DNA from: Rhizomys pruinosus
Lineage: Eukaryota > Chordata > Mammalia > Rodentia > Spalacidae
NCBI GenBank assembly: GCA_009823505.1
Contig: VZQC01013859.1
Span: forward strand, 1,907,959 to 1,971,958
Direction: 5' to 3'
Length of the DNA stretch: 64,000 nt
The number at the start of each line of letters is the position of its first letter. Position 1 is the first letter of the stretch. Below are positions 12,196 through 25,278 of this stretch, in pieces. Position numbers and translations under genes: made by a program. The notes under the pieces were generated by a model. It saw only the letters and a list, made by a program, of their open reading frames with translations. It was not told the DNA's origin and did not search any database.

Positions 12196-12944
12196 ATTGC
12201 TGTGTATCAGGTATTTCATTGTAATTCCAGCCAAATTCATTAATCATGTTGTTGTTGTTTTTAATTCTCTGAGTAGTTCCTAAAGCTCCTAACTTCTGTT
12301 GAACATTGGGAGGTTAAAATCAGTGCTTACTGATACCATTGCCATGTTCACTGAAGCCAAACTGAAAATTGTGGTGGCTGTTGTGGAACCACACTATCAA
12401 GATGCATACATGTTTGAGGCTAATCACCACCACAGGCTTTGGCACATTCCTTTATAATTCTAAACTAAGTATTCTCAAACTGTAGCTTTTTAAGTTCTTA
12501 ATTTGTAAAGTAATGGCAATTGACTATCGTGTAGTTCACTCAGTATAACACCTCTTCTAATGTGAAAAATCACCCCACATCTGTGATTTTGCTGATGCAC
12601 ATTGGCATTTTTAAATGTAAAATGTGGATTCAGAGAATTTAGATTTTTGCCTATATATTAAAGTATGTGTTGTTGTATGTTCATCTCCAGTACTACCTTG
12701 TATGAAGGAACTATACAAACTCATCTTCCACAACAGGGCAATAAAATAACACCCAGGCACTTAGATCATAATGAGTAAATAATGATCACAGTTGGTAACT
12801 TGAAGTCACATGGAATTCCAGAGACATCAGACCTCCTAGATCTGAAGTTACAAGCAGTTGTGAGCTACCTGATGTGGGCACTGGGAGTGGGTACTGGAAA
12901 CTGAACTCAAAAATACAAAATATAATCAGTATGATGGTCACTGT
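12196..12944. other. No gene or clear repeat
   Basis: Unique intronic DNA. Confidence 0.5.
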
Positions 12945-13305
12945 TAGCTGTCAGCTTGACAGGATCAGGATCACCTGGGAGGGATTATTTAGCCTCGGGG
13001 AATGCCAGTGAGGGATTATCTTGATTGGGTTATTTGGGGTGGGAAGATGCACACTAGAAGGGGATGGCGCCGTTCCCTGGCCTTGGTCTTAGCTGTGTAA
13101 AAGGAGGAAGCTAGCTGAGCACCAGCACCCGTCATTCTCTGATTCCTGATAGTGGAGGCAATGTCACCAGCTACTTCAAGCCCCTGATTCTTTCACTTCC
13201 CCACCAGGATGGATTTGAACTGTGAGCTGAAACAAACCCTTTCTCTCTTGGGTTGCTTTTATCAAGATATTTTATCACAAGAACCCGAAAAGAAACAAAG
13301 ACAGT
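12945..13305 (+). mobile_element. Dispersed rodent repeat, family not assigned
   Basis: Begins agctgtcagcttgacaggat and ends with gatattttatcacaagaacc, a common rodent interspersed repeat pattern. A second copy lies at 36075-36415. The structure is non-coding. Confidence 0.5.
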
Positions 13306-14705
13306 GTCTTTGATTTTGAAGGACTCAGCAAGTATATTTTTAAAGCATTCAACTGCATGCCTTCACAATATAATCTGACCATCTCAAAGATGTCTAGAAA
13401 TTGCCTAAAGAAAATCTCCCTCATCCTAATGTCAGTCATATAAGAATTTGAATTATAAGTAATGAAATATATAGTTACCAAGGATAAACAGTTCTTACAT
13501 AGCCTAAATTGTTTTCTTCATTGTCAAGCTTACTAAGACAAAAGAGACCCATTGTAAATGCAGTGATTTATAACTAGGCTCACCTCATTCTCCTCTGTCA
13601 TTTACCAGTAATGCAATTATTGTGGAGGGTTTAGAGGTTTGACAACCCTGTGTTTACCAACATCTGTGCATACTCAGTCTCTTTGCTAAAAGTTTCATGA
13701 CACAGAGTGTTCTTGGAAGGGTGTTCTTAGATGGATTCCAGGATGTTTTTTGGTTGAACTGTACTAATAATAAGGGAACTGTGGTTTAAATCTCTGCTTC
13801 CTCTATGTCTTATATTCCAAATATAATCAAAAGAAAGATTTAGAATACTTTGTGTTTTGGATAGTGATTTTCCTCTTCCCCAAAAGTCTATTAGCATCAG
13901 ATTTTGTTAAGCATTTTGATATTTAATCTACATTTTTATAAGATTAAGCCATAAAGCACAACTAGCAAACAATTCTGGAAAAGTAACAACATTATGACAT
14001 ACTTCCAGTAACTGAAAGGCAGTTTAGATGAAAGTCTTCTTTATAAGAACATAATAAATAGCACCAAAAGATTGTTCAGTTGCTGTCTATGATCTTATGA
14101 TGATATTCATACAAGTACTTTTAAAAACAAAATATTCACATAATTTAATATCATTAATAAGTAATTTAATATCATTAATAAGTTTTTCTTCTACAGTGGG
14201 GAATTCTGATTTTTTTTTAATATGTGGCTTAACAAATTCTATGTAATACGATTTTATGTTCAAAAGCTTAATACATCCCAAGTACTATCTTTTGTTATCT
14301 CTACCTCAATACCCTGCTTCCCTGTCAGCTGTGGCATGGCCTACTAGGGTTATCTCTTACAAACATGATGGCCCAGGTTCACCCTTTCACCAAGGGCAGT
14401 GTCTGGGATTCTTCCAAACCAGAAAGAGCAAGCAGGTAGGCAGCATAAACAGGTCTGTCCCAGTATTTGACTAGGATAGATTTATATTACTTTTCCTGCT
14501 ACTGTAAAAATCACTGAAAAGAAAAGATGTTCCCAGTTGATAAGTGCTGTTTTTAAACAGAAATTCTCTCTGGCACCTGGCTCAGACCTGATAGGTAGAG
14601 ATATATTTGCTGAAAACAAATGAGCAGTTAGGCTCCTGATTGGTATTATAAATTTCCATTTTATCAATACTAAAAGTACTTTGAAGTTTTTTTAAAGTAC
14701 TTTCA
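13306..14705. other. No gene or clear repeat
   Basis: AT-rich intron. It includes a small tandem duplication of taatttaatatcattaataa near 14142-14181. Confidence 0.55.
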
Positions 14706-14717
14706 GGGTAATATATT

Positions 14718-14941
14718 CCTATTTGAAATATTTTATTTATTTTTTTATTATCTTATGTCTATGAGGTTATTATCTGCATGCATGTAAGTATACCCATGCC
14801 ATGCAGTGCCCATGGAAGAGGGCATCGGATCTCATGGAACTGGAGTTGTGGATGGTTGTTAGCTACTATGTGGGTACTGGGAACTGAACCCTGGTTCTCT
14901 GCAAGTGAGTCATCACCACTGAGCCATTTCTCCATTCCCTG
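14718..14941 (-). repeat. B3-type SINE, reverse, with 12-bp target-site duplication
   Basis: Reverse copy flanked by gggtaatatatt at 14706-14717 and 14942-14953. Confidence 0.95.
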
Positions 14942-14998
14942 GGGTAATATATTAAAGTTTCCATTGTTCATGACACTACAGTTGAAAATATTGAATAA

Positions 14999-15193
14999 GG
15001 CTGAAGAGATGGCTCACTGGTTAAGAGCACTTACTGTTCTTGCAGAAGACCCAGATTCAAATCTCAGCATCCACAAGGCAGCTAACAGCCATCTATAACT
15101 CCAGTTCCAAGGGATCTGACACCTCTTCTGACCTCTTTGGGCATTACACAACATGGGTGCACTTACATACATGCAAGCATAACACCCATACAC

Positions 15194-15244
<51 letters not shown>

Positions 15245-15268
15245 AATATATATAAATAATATATAAAT
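14999..15268 (+). repeat. B3-type SINE with expanded (AAAT)n tail and 14-bp target-site duplication
   Basis: The direct repeats aaaatattgaataa lie at 14985-14998 and 15269-15282. The tail is an AAAT microsatellite (15194-15245) followed by mixed AT. Confidence 0.95.
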
Positions 15269-15424
15269 AAAATATTGAATAATTAGAAAAACTAATGCTG
15301 ATGAAATCTAAGGGTAATCTGCCTGGGGTTATAAATGGTCTACCCATTTTAGAATTCACTAACTAAAAATGTCCACAAATTTCAATGTGGATTCTATCTC
15401 CCATCACTTTTTTAGAATGTATTT

Positions 15425-15636
15425 ATGATTTTTTTAATTTGATATGTATGACTGTTTTGCCTGCATGTGTATGTGCTCCTGTGTCATGCAATGCCCATGA
15501 AGGCCAGAAAAGCCCATCAGATCCCCTGGAACTGGCATTACTAAGGGTTAGCTGCCATGTGGGTGCTAGGAACCAAAGTCAGTTCCTCAGAAAGAGCAAC
15601 CAGTGCTCTTAACTGCAGAGCCATCTCTCTAGCCCC
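15425..15636 (-). repeat. B3-type SINE, reverse
   Basis: Ends ccatctctctagcccc. Diverged. Confidence 0.9.
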
Positions 15637-17196
15637 ATGGTTATTTCTTTCATTATTAATGTTAAATACTATTCTTTAAAGAGAAAGGGAATGAAGTAGT
15701 AGTTAAATAGAAAAGGTGAAATAATAGTTAAGTAGAAAATGTGAAATAAATAGAGCCATTTTCTATCACCATTCTCTCTGTTCTTTTTTTTTTCTGTAGT
15801 GATGAGGATGGAAATCACAGCCATATACATGTTGTCTACCACCATTCTTGAAATATAAGCCTCAGAAGTCCTCTTTGCATTAATAAGGAGATGGAAAGTG
15901 GGAGAGGAAGTAATTTAAGAGCTGAAGGCCTGTAGACTGAGGCCATTGAGAAACTATAATTTCAATGAAGGATTAGACTATTTCCTCTTCTGTGTCATGA
16001 GTTAGCAGGGACAGTATTACTTGCTTGTGTCAAAATTTTTAAAAACTCTATCATTTTACATTTTTTAAAAAATCCTGAAGTGGAAGTTTGCAGGGGAAAT
16101 GCCTCCACTGAACATATAAACTACTTTCACAGTAGCATCAGTGATTACTAAGAGTATAGATTTTACCTGAACTTCTATAAATTAGACTGCATGTTCACTT
16201 CACATTTAGCCTTTCTCCACTGTGTTGCCCAAATGTAAATCTATTATGTTGCTTTTCTACTTAAAATACTTTAACCTTTATTGCTGGGGGAATAGACTAT
16301 CAAAGCGAGGCCAAGCAGTGGCTCCGCCTCCATTTCCAGCTTCATGTTACCTCAAGCTCTCCACACTCTGAATTCCATGGGCATTGTACTTCTTTGCCCT
16401 TCCTTGGCCATGTAGCGCTCTACTGTAACTACAAAATATCTCCCTAAACTTTTCATCTGCTCCACAACCCTGTCCTACCTCCATTCTCTCCCTTTGCCTT
16501 GATTAGCTTTTGTTTATTCTTCAAATTTTAACTTTGTCATCGCTTCATCAGTTGAAATCTTCTGTGCCCTTCATATTTTGTTTTATCTATAAAATTATTG
16601 TGCATAAATCTTTTACAGTCATTTCTGCAGTTATCTGGGGTTTATCCGAAGTCATTGGTTAATGAATAGTAAAAGTCTATATGTGACCATATTTTTTAAT
16701 TCCCAAAGTTCTATTTTCATTTATCTACATTAATTATTTAGTAAAGTATATTTTTAAGATCTTATGTCAAAAAAAGATCTTATGTCATTTCTAAATACTT
16801 TAAGTTAATATATGTCTTTATTTCTTAAAAATAAAAGTAATAATTATTTAGAACATTGGAATTCCTCTAAAGTATAAGAAAAAAAATATTTTTTTGCCCC
16901 TTTCGGGGAATATACAGTTGGAAGTGGATATGTGAGATTAGTTTGCTTGACAAATTACCAACAGCAGAGTGTTTCCAGCTAAGGGAGGTGATCTCTAACA
17001 GTTCTAAGTGGAATTCAGTATATCATTCACTTTCCCAAATTTGACCTGAACTGATCCACTTGCCGGTATCATTGCTTTTAAATAATTCTGATCTCAGTAA
17101 TGAACTCAAAGACTTGCAGATGGCACACCCAGAATTTCCATGGCTTTGCATCAGGGTCACCTTCACAAACTTCACTGATAAAGAATTACATCTTGG
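15637..17196. other. No gene; possible old L2-like segment
   Basis: Mostly unique intron. The section 16200-16640 faintly resembles an L2 fragment, which I cannot confirm by eye. A small tandem repeat of agatcttatgtca is at 16757-16787. Confidence 0.4.
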
Positions 17197-17390
17197 TACC
17201 AGAGAGATGGGTCAGCTGTTAAAAGCACTGGCTGCTCTTACAGAGGACCCGAGTTTGGTTCCCAGCACCCACATGGTGGCTAAAAACGGTCCTTAATTCC
17301 ATTTCCAGGGTATACAACGCCCTCTACTGGCATCCACATATATGCATGCAGGCAAAACAGTCATACACATAAAATAGAAGTAAATAAATC
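17197..17390 (+). repeat. B3-type SINE just upstream of a TBCK exon
   Basis: Has accagagagatgggtcagct, a box B-like gagtttggttccc, and cagtcatacacataaaatag at the end. It ends about 165 bp before the penultimate TBCK exon. Confidence 0.9.
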
Positions 17391-17543
17391 AAAATATTAT
17401 ATCATTAGCTACTCTTCCTTGTTTCTATTTCATTTTCAATTTTTTTTTTCTTCCTTAGAGACTTTAGATAAAATACTCAGGGAAACATGGAAATGTTTAG
17501 CACTATTCTCTAGGAATGAGTTACCTCTGTTTCTTTTCCTTAA

Positions 17544-17810
<267 letters not shown>

Positions 17811-17899
17811 TAAATTAAATGAGCTTGTGAGGATCTGTCTGTATTCCTACATACAAGAGTTTGTCTCTTGTCCAACCCTCAGTTTTCAGCATCAGGATG

Positions 17900-18225
17900 A
17901 ACAGGAAGCTTAGAAAAATCCAAATGGTGCTGCCAGATGTTATTTGTCAAAAGTCCATGTATTAGGAGGTTGATCATACATTTGATGACATTGAAAGGTG
18001 GGACATTTATAAAGTGGGTGGATCCTGGTAGCAAATGGACAAGGGATTGTAGGACCCAGTCACTCTGACTTCTTATACCAAGATGTGATCTCTTCTTCAC
18101 ATGCATTCCACATTCCTCTCATTCACCATGAACACAGACCCTATGCATTTGGACTTCCACCTCTCAAACCATAAGCTAATTAAACCTCCTTTCTTTATAG
18201 TTAGCCTACCTGAAATATTTTGTCA
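17900..18225 (+). mobile_element. Possible old MaLR-type LTR
   Basis: The closing portion accataagctaattaaacc tcctttctttatag resembles the R/U5 region of mammalian MaLR LTRs. Boundaries and duplications are not visible. Confidence 0.4.
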
Positions 18226-18924
18226 TAATAATAAAAAATAAATATGACATCATGGATTTTCAAGGGCTTTTTTTTCTGACTCCTTTTGGAAACTTCAAAA
18301 ATATAAACTGAATTCTCCCTGTCAAAGAAAACAGAGAATAAGCTCTGAAAGCTGGTCAGGTAGAATTTGTTGGATTTCGAAGTTTTGTTTATCTAGGTGC
18401 TTAAGGAGGGTATCAGTTTTCAGATATGAGAACTACATGAAACCAAAACTCCCTCTCCTAATTTAAAGAGGAATTGGCTATATTCTAGGTAAAGTAAAAA
18501 AACAAAGAGTAGCTATAAAGCCCAAAATTATCATTGTTTAAAAAGATACTAAAGGTCATATCAGAACCAAGCTTATTATGAGAACCAAACAAGGTTACAA
18601 ACAACATCCCAGAGCCATAGAGAATACAACTGTGTTGCATCTGCACTGAACCCATCCACACCCTTTCCCTAAAGTGAGGAAGGAATCATTCCTGGGAAAG
18701 TAGAGTTAGTTGCTCCTGCACATAGCCTTTCTCAGGCCTGAGCTTCCCAAACTGGTCAATTAGATGTTCTGTAATATACAGTAGACAAAATTATGTGAAG
18801 CACATAAATTATTACATAACTTATCTTGCCAAAAGTGACTACTATCAGTAGCTTATACTTCTAAAATAATTTCTCCATATTTAAAACATTTTACATATGT
18901 GTATATTTCTTAATTCATTCATAT
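18226..18924. other. No gene or clear repeat
   Basis: Unique sequence of the terminal TBCK intron. Confidence 0.5.
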
Positions 18925-19050
18925 TGTATGTGTCCAGGGAGGTGGGAGAAATGTGTGGAGGTCTGAGAACAACTTGAGGGAATTACTTCTCTCTTTCCAA
19001 CTTGTAGGTCCCAGAGATTTGAACTTGGGTCATCAGTTTTGGCAGTACCT
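18925..19050 (-). repeat. B4/ID-related SINE, reverse, old
   Basis: The pattern tgtggaggtctgagaacaac and gggtcatcagttttggcagt resembles the element at 4912-5067. Confidence 0.5.
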
Positions 19051-19082
19051 GATGTGTCATCACATGACTCTTATTGTGGACC

Positions 19083-19440
19083 AGGGAAAGCCCATTTATA
19101 ATAAGCCAGCAACTAGTATTATGCTTAGGGTAAAAAGCTGAAAGCTTTATCTCTAAGAACAAAATAAATATCTCTCGAACAAAATAAGCATTCTTGTTTT
19201 TATTCAACATTATGCTAGAGGTCCTGGTCAGCAAAATCAGACAAGAGAAAGAAATGAAAGGTGTCAAAATTTAAAAAGAAAAATTTTTAATTATTACCAT
19301 TTCAAATTGACATGAATTCATATAAATGAACTCCCAAACTCCAACAACAAACTATTAAAACTAACAAACAAAATCATCAGTCTCAAGATTAAAAAATCAA
19401 CATAGAAAAATTAGTAGCCTGAAATAGAAATCAAAAGAGC
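19083..19440 (+). mobile_element. Old L1 ORF2 fragment
   Basis: Translates in broken frames to L1 reverse-transcriptase wording such as IYNKPATSIML and IRQEKEMKG. Many stops and internal deletions. Confidence 0.8.
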
Positions 19441-19450
19441 AATTTTTAAA

Positions 19451-19673
19451 TATTTTCTTTGTTATTTTTATTTTATGTGTATGGGTGTATTGCATACACG
19501 TGTGTAAGTGCACCCATGTCATGCAGTTCCCGTGGAAGTCATAAGGGGCATCAGATCCCCTGAACCTACAGTTACAGACAGTTGTTAACCTCCATGTGGA
19601 TGCTGGGAATGGAACCTGAGTCCTCTACAAGAGTAGCTAGTGCTCTTAACCACTGAGCCATCACTACAGCCCC
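19451..19673 (-). repeat. B3-type SINE, reverse
   Basis: Ends gccatcactacagcccc. It is the nearest reverse B3 downstream of the penultimate TBCK exon. Confidence 0.92.
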
Positions 19674-19723
19674 AAGAGACCAGTCTTTACTTATTAGATA
19701 TTATAGTCAAAGAAATTAAATTA

Positions 19724-20045
19724 GAGCTAAAGACATCACTCAGTTGGTAAAGTGCCTGCTGATGCATCTTGAAGAGCTCAATTCAATCCCCACAGAGCCT
19801 ATGCGAAGAAAAAAAAAAATCTTGGTGCAACAGTGTATAACTGTAATCCCAGCACTGAGGAGCAGAGACAGGAGGATCCCTGGATCTTGCTGACCAGCCA
19901 GTATAGCCAAATCAATGAGCTCCAGGATCAATGAGAGACCCTGGCTCAAAAAATAGGGTGGAGAGTATCTAAGGAAGATACTCAATGTCAACTTCTGGCT
20001 TCTATTCACAAGTGCACATGCATGTACACACGTGCACACACACAA
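19724..20045 (+). repeat. B4 SINE
   Basis: Composite element. The ID-like head is followed by B1-like ctgtaatcccagcactgagg, then ctgaccagccagtatagcc and a tail of CA-rich repeats. An A-run interrupts it. Confidence 0.88.
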
Positions 20046-20079
20046 ACATCCATAAGCATCAAAAACATAAATGAAATCA

Positions 20080-20430
20080 GTATGCCAAGGAGATATTTAT
20101 ACACCCATTTTCATTGTAGCCAATAAATAGACACAACCCAAATGCCCATCAGCTGATGAATAAACAAAATGTTAAATGCTTATAGTAGACTACTATTTAG
20201 TCATAAAAAGAATGAAATTTTGTCATTAGTGGTAACACAAATGGACTAAAGATCATTACATTAAGTGTAATATGCTAGGCACAGAAAGACAAATATTCTA
20301 TGATCTCCCTAATATTTAGAATCTTAAAACAGTCTCCTTGAGGTTGAAAGTAGATTAGTGGTTACCAAGGGTGAAGAGAATGAGCAGAGGGAGACATGGG
20401 GGAAGGTTCGACAGGAGGTATGTTACAATT
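20080..20430 (+). mobile_element. Old L1, ORF2 end and 3' UTR start
   Basis: Contains cacaacccaaatgcccatca and aaagaatgaaattttgtcat, the end of L1 ORF2 in degraded form, followed by G-rich 3' UTR-like DNA. Older than the rodent-specific L1s nearby. Confidence 0.75.
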
Positions 20431-20536
20431 AGAAGTTATAGACCATTGTTAGCTTCCATGTGGATGCTGGGAGTTGAACCCAGGTCCTCTGCAAGAGCAG
20501 CCAGTGCTCCCAACTGCTGAGCCATCTCCAGCACCC
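20431..20536 (-). repeat. B3-type SINE fragment, reverse
   Basis: Only the tRNA-like half remains, ending gagccatctccagcaccc. Confidence 0.85.
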
Positions 20537-20689
20537 AAGATAGATATTTTTTAATCTAATTTAAACACTATACAGTCTATATATGTATTGAAATACTTCA
20601 TTGTCTTACTTATAGATACAAATTTTTATATATTTTCAAATGATTTAAATGTATATGCTCTAAGAAAGAATAAAATGAGTAGCAATTGA

Positions 20690-21045
20690 GAATAGTAAAA
20701 TTTTTACATTGTAACTACAAACTATTACATGAAGAAATTGAAGCTCTAAATAAATAGAGTTCTAGTATCCATGGATTAGACAGTTTAATATTGCTTTAAC
20801 AAAAGTCCTACCCACAACAATGTACAGATTCATTGGAACTTTTATCAAAATTCTAATGGCATATTTTCTAAATAGAAAACTTATCCTAGAATTTATATCC
20901 TAAAATTCCTATATACCAGAATGGTCAAAACAATCTAGAAAAAAATGGGCAGGGTTGGAAAACTCCTATTTCCTGGCTTTAGAACATACTACAAACCTTC
21001 ACAAATCAAAACAATGGGGTACAGACATATCTTACAGAGTTAATG
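20690..21045 (+). mobile_element. Old L1 ORF2 fragment
   Basis: Broken frames give the region between the reverse transcriptase and the C-terminus of ORF2 (for example cctatataccagaatggtc). It lies after the ORF2 end at 20080-20430, so the L1 pieces here are rearranged or come from different insertions. Confidence 0.7.
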
Positions 21046-21104
21046 TGAGTCAGTGAATTGAATTTCACAAGAAGCAAAATCTTTTTAAATATTCCTAGAA
21101 AGAA

Positions 21105-21240
21105 CTGGGCATGCTGGCACATGCCTTTAGTCCCAGCCCTCAGGAGTCAGAGTCGGATCTCTGTGAGCTCACATAGTAAGCTCTGAGCCAGCTGGGGATA
21201 CAGGGAGACCCTGTCTCTAAAACACCCAAAAAAAATATAC
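21105..21240 (+). repeat. B1 SINE with 12-bp target-site duplication
   Basis: Internally deleted B1 flanked by tcctagaaagaa at 21093-21104 and 21241-21252. Confidence 0.93.
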
Positions 21241-22103
21241 TCCTAGAAAGAATAAATGAACCACCTGTGTGTGTAGTATGACAGCATTAAAACCACTCAT
21301 TTGACATAAATTGGGACTAGATTATCTTTTATAATAAAAATATGTAGATATTCCTGTTACTACATGATGACCAAATATATTCAATATAGATCGATTACAT
21401 CTATTGGTCAGATGTATAAGATTAGGAAAATCTTTTTTTATTGAAGTTTTGTATATTTCATATAAAATTTCTTAATCAAATTTAGACCTAATTCCCTTTC
21501 CTTGCCCCCTCCCTGTCAGAGCTCATGCATTCTGCCATACATGTGTTTCACCTTTTTCTCAGTCTTTTTTTAAAATTTTTTGATGCTGAAGTTTACTGTT
21601 TGGGGATTAAGTTTACTGCTTCAGTCAGATCTTTGACCCAGTCTTTTGTTGTTGTTGTTGTTGTTGTTGTTCCTTCTCATTTATATAATTTGAAAATATG
21701 CCTATATGGACAGTATAGATATACCAAAATTATGACATCTGAAAATAAACTAGGTTAATTCCAAAACATGTATAAGGTTTCCCATTTTGATAGTAGGATT
21801 GTATGCAGATAAAGAAACTATGTTACTTTACTTTCCTACATTACAAAGCAAGTTGATGAGTAACATCTTGTATTTACTAAGAAACAAATAAATAAAAAGG
21901 AATTATTCAGTTTGCCTTCTAAAGAGAAAATTGGTGCTAACATCCACAAATGAGGGACACCATATGTCATTTGTTTTGAGGGGACTGTTACTTCACTTAG
22001 CATAATGGCTTCTAGTTCCATCCATTTACCTGCAAAGTTAATGATGTCATCTTTCTTTACCCCTGTATAGAATTCCATTGTATAGATGTACCACATTTTC
22101 TTT

Positions 22104-22338
22104 TTCTTTTTTTTTAAATGTATGTGTACGAATGTACTGCCTGCATGCAAGTCTGTGCACCCGTGTCGTGCAATGCCGCGGAGGTCAGAAGACGGTGTCA
22201 GATTCCCCTGGAGCTGGAGTTCTCCTGGAATTGGAGTTTCAGACGGTTCTCAGCCGCCATGTGGGTGCTGGGGATCGAACCCTGGGTCCTCTGCAAGAGC
22301 GGTCGGTGCTCTTAACCACTAGGCCATCTCTCCAGCCC
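22104..22338 (-). repeat. Young B2-like SINE in L1, with 13-bp target-site duplication
   Basis: The direct repeats ccacattttcttt lie at 22091-22103 and 22339-22351, which are L1 sequence. It carries the 17-bp internal duplication and many CpGs, so it is recent. Confidence 0.96.
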
Positions 22339-22472
22339 CCACATTTTCTTTATCCACTCATCAGTTGAGGGACTCTTGAGTTGCTTCCAGCTCTTTGCTA
22401 TTGTGAATAGAGCTGCAATAAACATAGATGTGCATGTATCTTTGCAATAGAATAAGTCTTGTGGGTATATAC

Positions 22473-22664
22473 TGTGGTATATTTTTTTATGAGTTTATAT
22501 AGTTTTAAATGAGAATGACCCCCATAGGCTTCAAGTATTCAGACATTTTGTCCCCAGTTGTGCTGCTGTTTTGGGAGATCTTAGAAGATGTGGCCATGCT
22601 GGAGGAAGTATGTCACTGGAGGGTAGGCTTAGTGAGTTCAACAAGCCTTGCAGGCTCCAATTGT

Positions 22665-22719
<55 letters not shown>

Positions 22720-22898
22720 TTCCTGTGCCCATTGGAGATGTGAACCTCAGCTTTCTGCTCCAGTCCCAGCCACCATACCTCCCTGCCACATTGGACTCTT
22801 AATTCCCTGGAACTGTCAATCATAAGCTTGAATAAACTCTTTTATAAGTTCCCTTGATCATGGTGGTTTTATCATGCAACAGAAAACTGACTAATACA
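22473..22898 (+). mobile_element. Solo LTR (MaLR-like) in L1, with 5-bp duplication TATAC
   Basis: Begins TG and ends CA, with an AATAAA in gaataaactc and a 3' end ...actgactaataca. The host L1 text is interrupted exactly between TATAC at 22468-22472 and TATAC at 22899-22903. A (TC)n run expands it. A sister copy lies at 39585-39937. Non-coding remnant of an old endogenous retrovirus-like element; exact family not assigned. Confidence 0.85.
22667..22718. repeat. (TC)n microsatellite inside the solo LTR
   Basis: About 26 TC units. The sister LTR at 39585-39937 has only a few, so the run expanded after insertion. Confidence 0.96.
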
Positions 22899-23221
22899 TA
22901 TACCCAGTAGTATATGACTGGATCAGGTGCAAGGCTCATTTTCAGTTTCTTAAGAGTTCTCCACACTGCTTTCCATGAGGTTTGCATGAGTTTGCATTCC
23001 CACCAGCAGTAAATGAGTGTTTCCCTTTCCCCACAATCTCTCCAGCATTTGGTGTCCTTTGTTTTCTTGATCATACCTAGTCTTACCAGAGTAAGATGAA
23101 ATCTTAAAGTGGTTTTAATTTACATTTCCTTAATTACTACCAATGTTGAACACTTTTTAAGGTTTTTCTCAGGCATCTTTACTTCTTCATTTGTGAAGTC
23201 TCTGTTCAACTCTTTACTCCA

Positions 23222-23225
<4 letters not shown>

Positions 23226-23252
<27 letters not shown>

Positions 23253-23348
23253 CTTTTTGAGACAGGGTCTCCCTGTAGCTCCAGCTGTCCTGGAACTCAC
23301 TCTGTAGACCAGGCTGGCCTTGAACTCACAGAGATCCACCTGCCTCTG
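23226..23348 (-). repeat. Truncated B1 inserted in L1
   Basis: A T-run of about 28 is followed by gagacagggtctccctgtag to gatccacctgcctctg. The 5' third of B1 is missing and L1 text resumes at once. Confidence 0.92.
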
Positions 23349-25118
23349 TGTGGGTCAATTGTTTTCTTCCTTCTTTGTTTTATGAGTAGTGTATATAATC
23401 TGGATGTTACTGCTCTATCAGATGTATCACTGGTGAAAGTTTCCTCCCACTCTATGGGCTTTCTCTTCACTTTTGACTGTTTTTTTTTCAATGTACAGAA
23501 GCTCTTGAGTTTAATAACATCCCATTTGTCAATTGTTGACCTTATTTCCTGCACAGCTACTGTCTGATTTAGAAAGTCTTTTCCTACTCCTGTGTCTTGT
23601 AGGTTACTACCAACATTTTCTTCTATCATTTTCAGAGTTTCAGGTTTCACATTGAGGTCTTTGATCCATTTGGAGTCGGTTTTTGTACATGGTGAGAGGT
23701 ATGAGTTTAATTTTATTCTTCTACAAGCAGTGATTCACTTTTGCCAACACCATTTGCTGAAGATGCTGTCTTTCCTCCACTGAGTCTTCTTGGCTCCTTC
23801 ATCAAATATGAGGTAGCTGAAATTGGATGTGCTCAGGTTTGGGTCCTCAATTTTGTTCCATTGATCTATGGGTCTGTTTTTGTGCCAATACCAGGCTGTT
23901 TTTATGACTATAGCCCTGTAATATAGTTTGAAGTCTGGTATGATAATCCCCCTTGTATTGCTCTTTTTGCTCAGGGTTGCCCTGGCTATCTGGGGTCTTT
24001 TGTTTTTCCATATGAACTTCAGGATTTTCTAGGTTTATGAAAAAGCTTGTAGGGATTTTAATTGGGATTGCATTGAATATGTATATTACTTTGGGCAGGA
24101 TGGTCATTTTTACTATATTAATTCTTCCAATCCATGAGCATGGGAGGTCCTTCCATCTTCTGGTATCCTTCTCAATCTCCTTCTTGAGGGATTTAAATTT
24201 TTCATTGTAGAGATTTATAGTGTCTTTGATCAGGTTTATTCCTAGATTTTTTTTTTTTTGGAGGCTATTTTGAATGGAGAAGTCTGCTTGTATTCCTTCT
24301 TCAATTGCTTGTTATTGACATAAAGAAAGGCTACCAATTTTTCTAGGTGAATTTTGTATCCTGCCTCTTTACTGAATCTGTTGATGGTTTCTAGGAGTTT
24401 TCTGTTGGAGTTCTTGATGTCCCTTAGGTAAACTATCATGTCATCTGCAAAATGGGATAGTTTGACCTCCTCTTTTCCAATTAGTACTCCTCTAATTTCC
24501 TTTTCTTGTCTTATTGCTCTCACAAATATTTCAAGCACTATATTGAAAAGGAGTGGGGATAGGGGTCAGCCTTGCTGGGTTCCTGACTTTAAGGTGAATG
24601 CTTCCAGTTTTTCCCCATTTAGGATAATGTTGGCTGTGGGTTTGTTGTATGTGGCTTTAATTATGTTGAGGAATGTTCCCTCTAGTCCAACTTCCTCCAG
24701 GACTTTAAACATGAAGACATGTTGAATTTTGCCAAAAGCCTTTTCCACATCAATTGAGATGACCATGTGTTTTTTTGTCTTTCAGTCCATTTATGTGCTT
24801 TATGACATTTATTGATTTTTTTTGACATTTATTGATTTACATGTGTGAATCCAACTTGGTCATGGTAGATGCTCTTTTTAATGTGTGCCTGTATGTGGTT
24901 TGAAAGTATTTGGTTGAGAATTTTTCCATCTGTGTTCATTAATGAAATGGGTCTATAGTTTTCTTTTTTGGATGTATCTTGCCTGGTTTTGGTAATAGAG
25001 TGATGTTGGCTTCATAGAAGGAATTTGGGAGATTTCCTTCTGTTTCTATCCTCTTGAATAATTTGAGTTGTAGTGGCTGTAGGTCTTCTTTAAATGTCTT
25101 ACAGAATTCTGCCATGAA

Positions 25119-25278
25119 GCCGGGCGTGGTGGCGCATGCCTTTAGTCCTAGCACTTGGGAGGCAGAGGCAGGTGGATCTTTGTGAGTTCAAGGCCAGCCT
25201 GCTCTACAGAATGAGTTCCAGGATAGCTGGGGCTACAGGGAGACCCTGTCTCGAAAAGACCAAAAAAAAAAAAAAAAA
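25119..25278 (+). repeat. Young B1 in L1, with 16-bp target-site duplication
   Basis: Full-length, starting gccgggcgtggtggcgca. The direct repeats agaattctgccatgaa are at 25103-25118 and 25279-25294 in L1 ORF2 sequence. Confidence 0.97.

Noticed and set aside
22838..25154. Several 60-150 codon frames with reverse-transcriptase-like words
   Set aside because: These are pieces of the dead - strand L1, already annotated, not separate genes.
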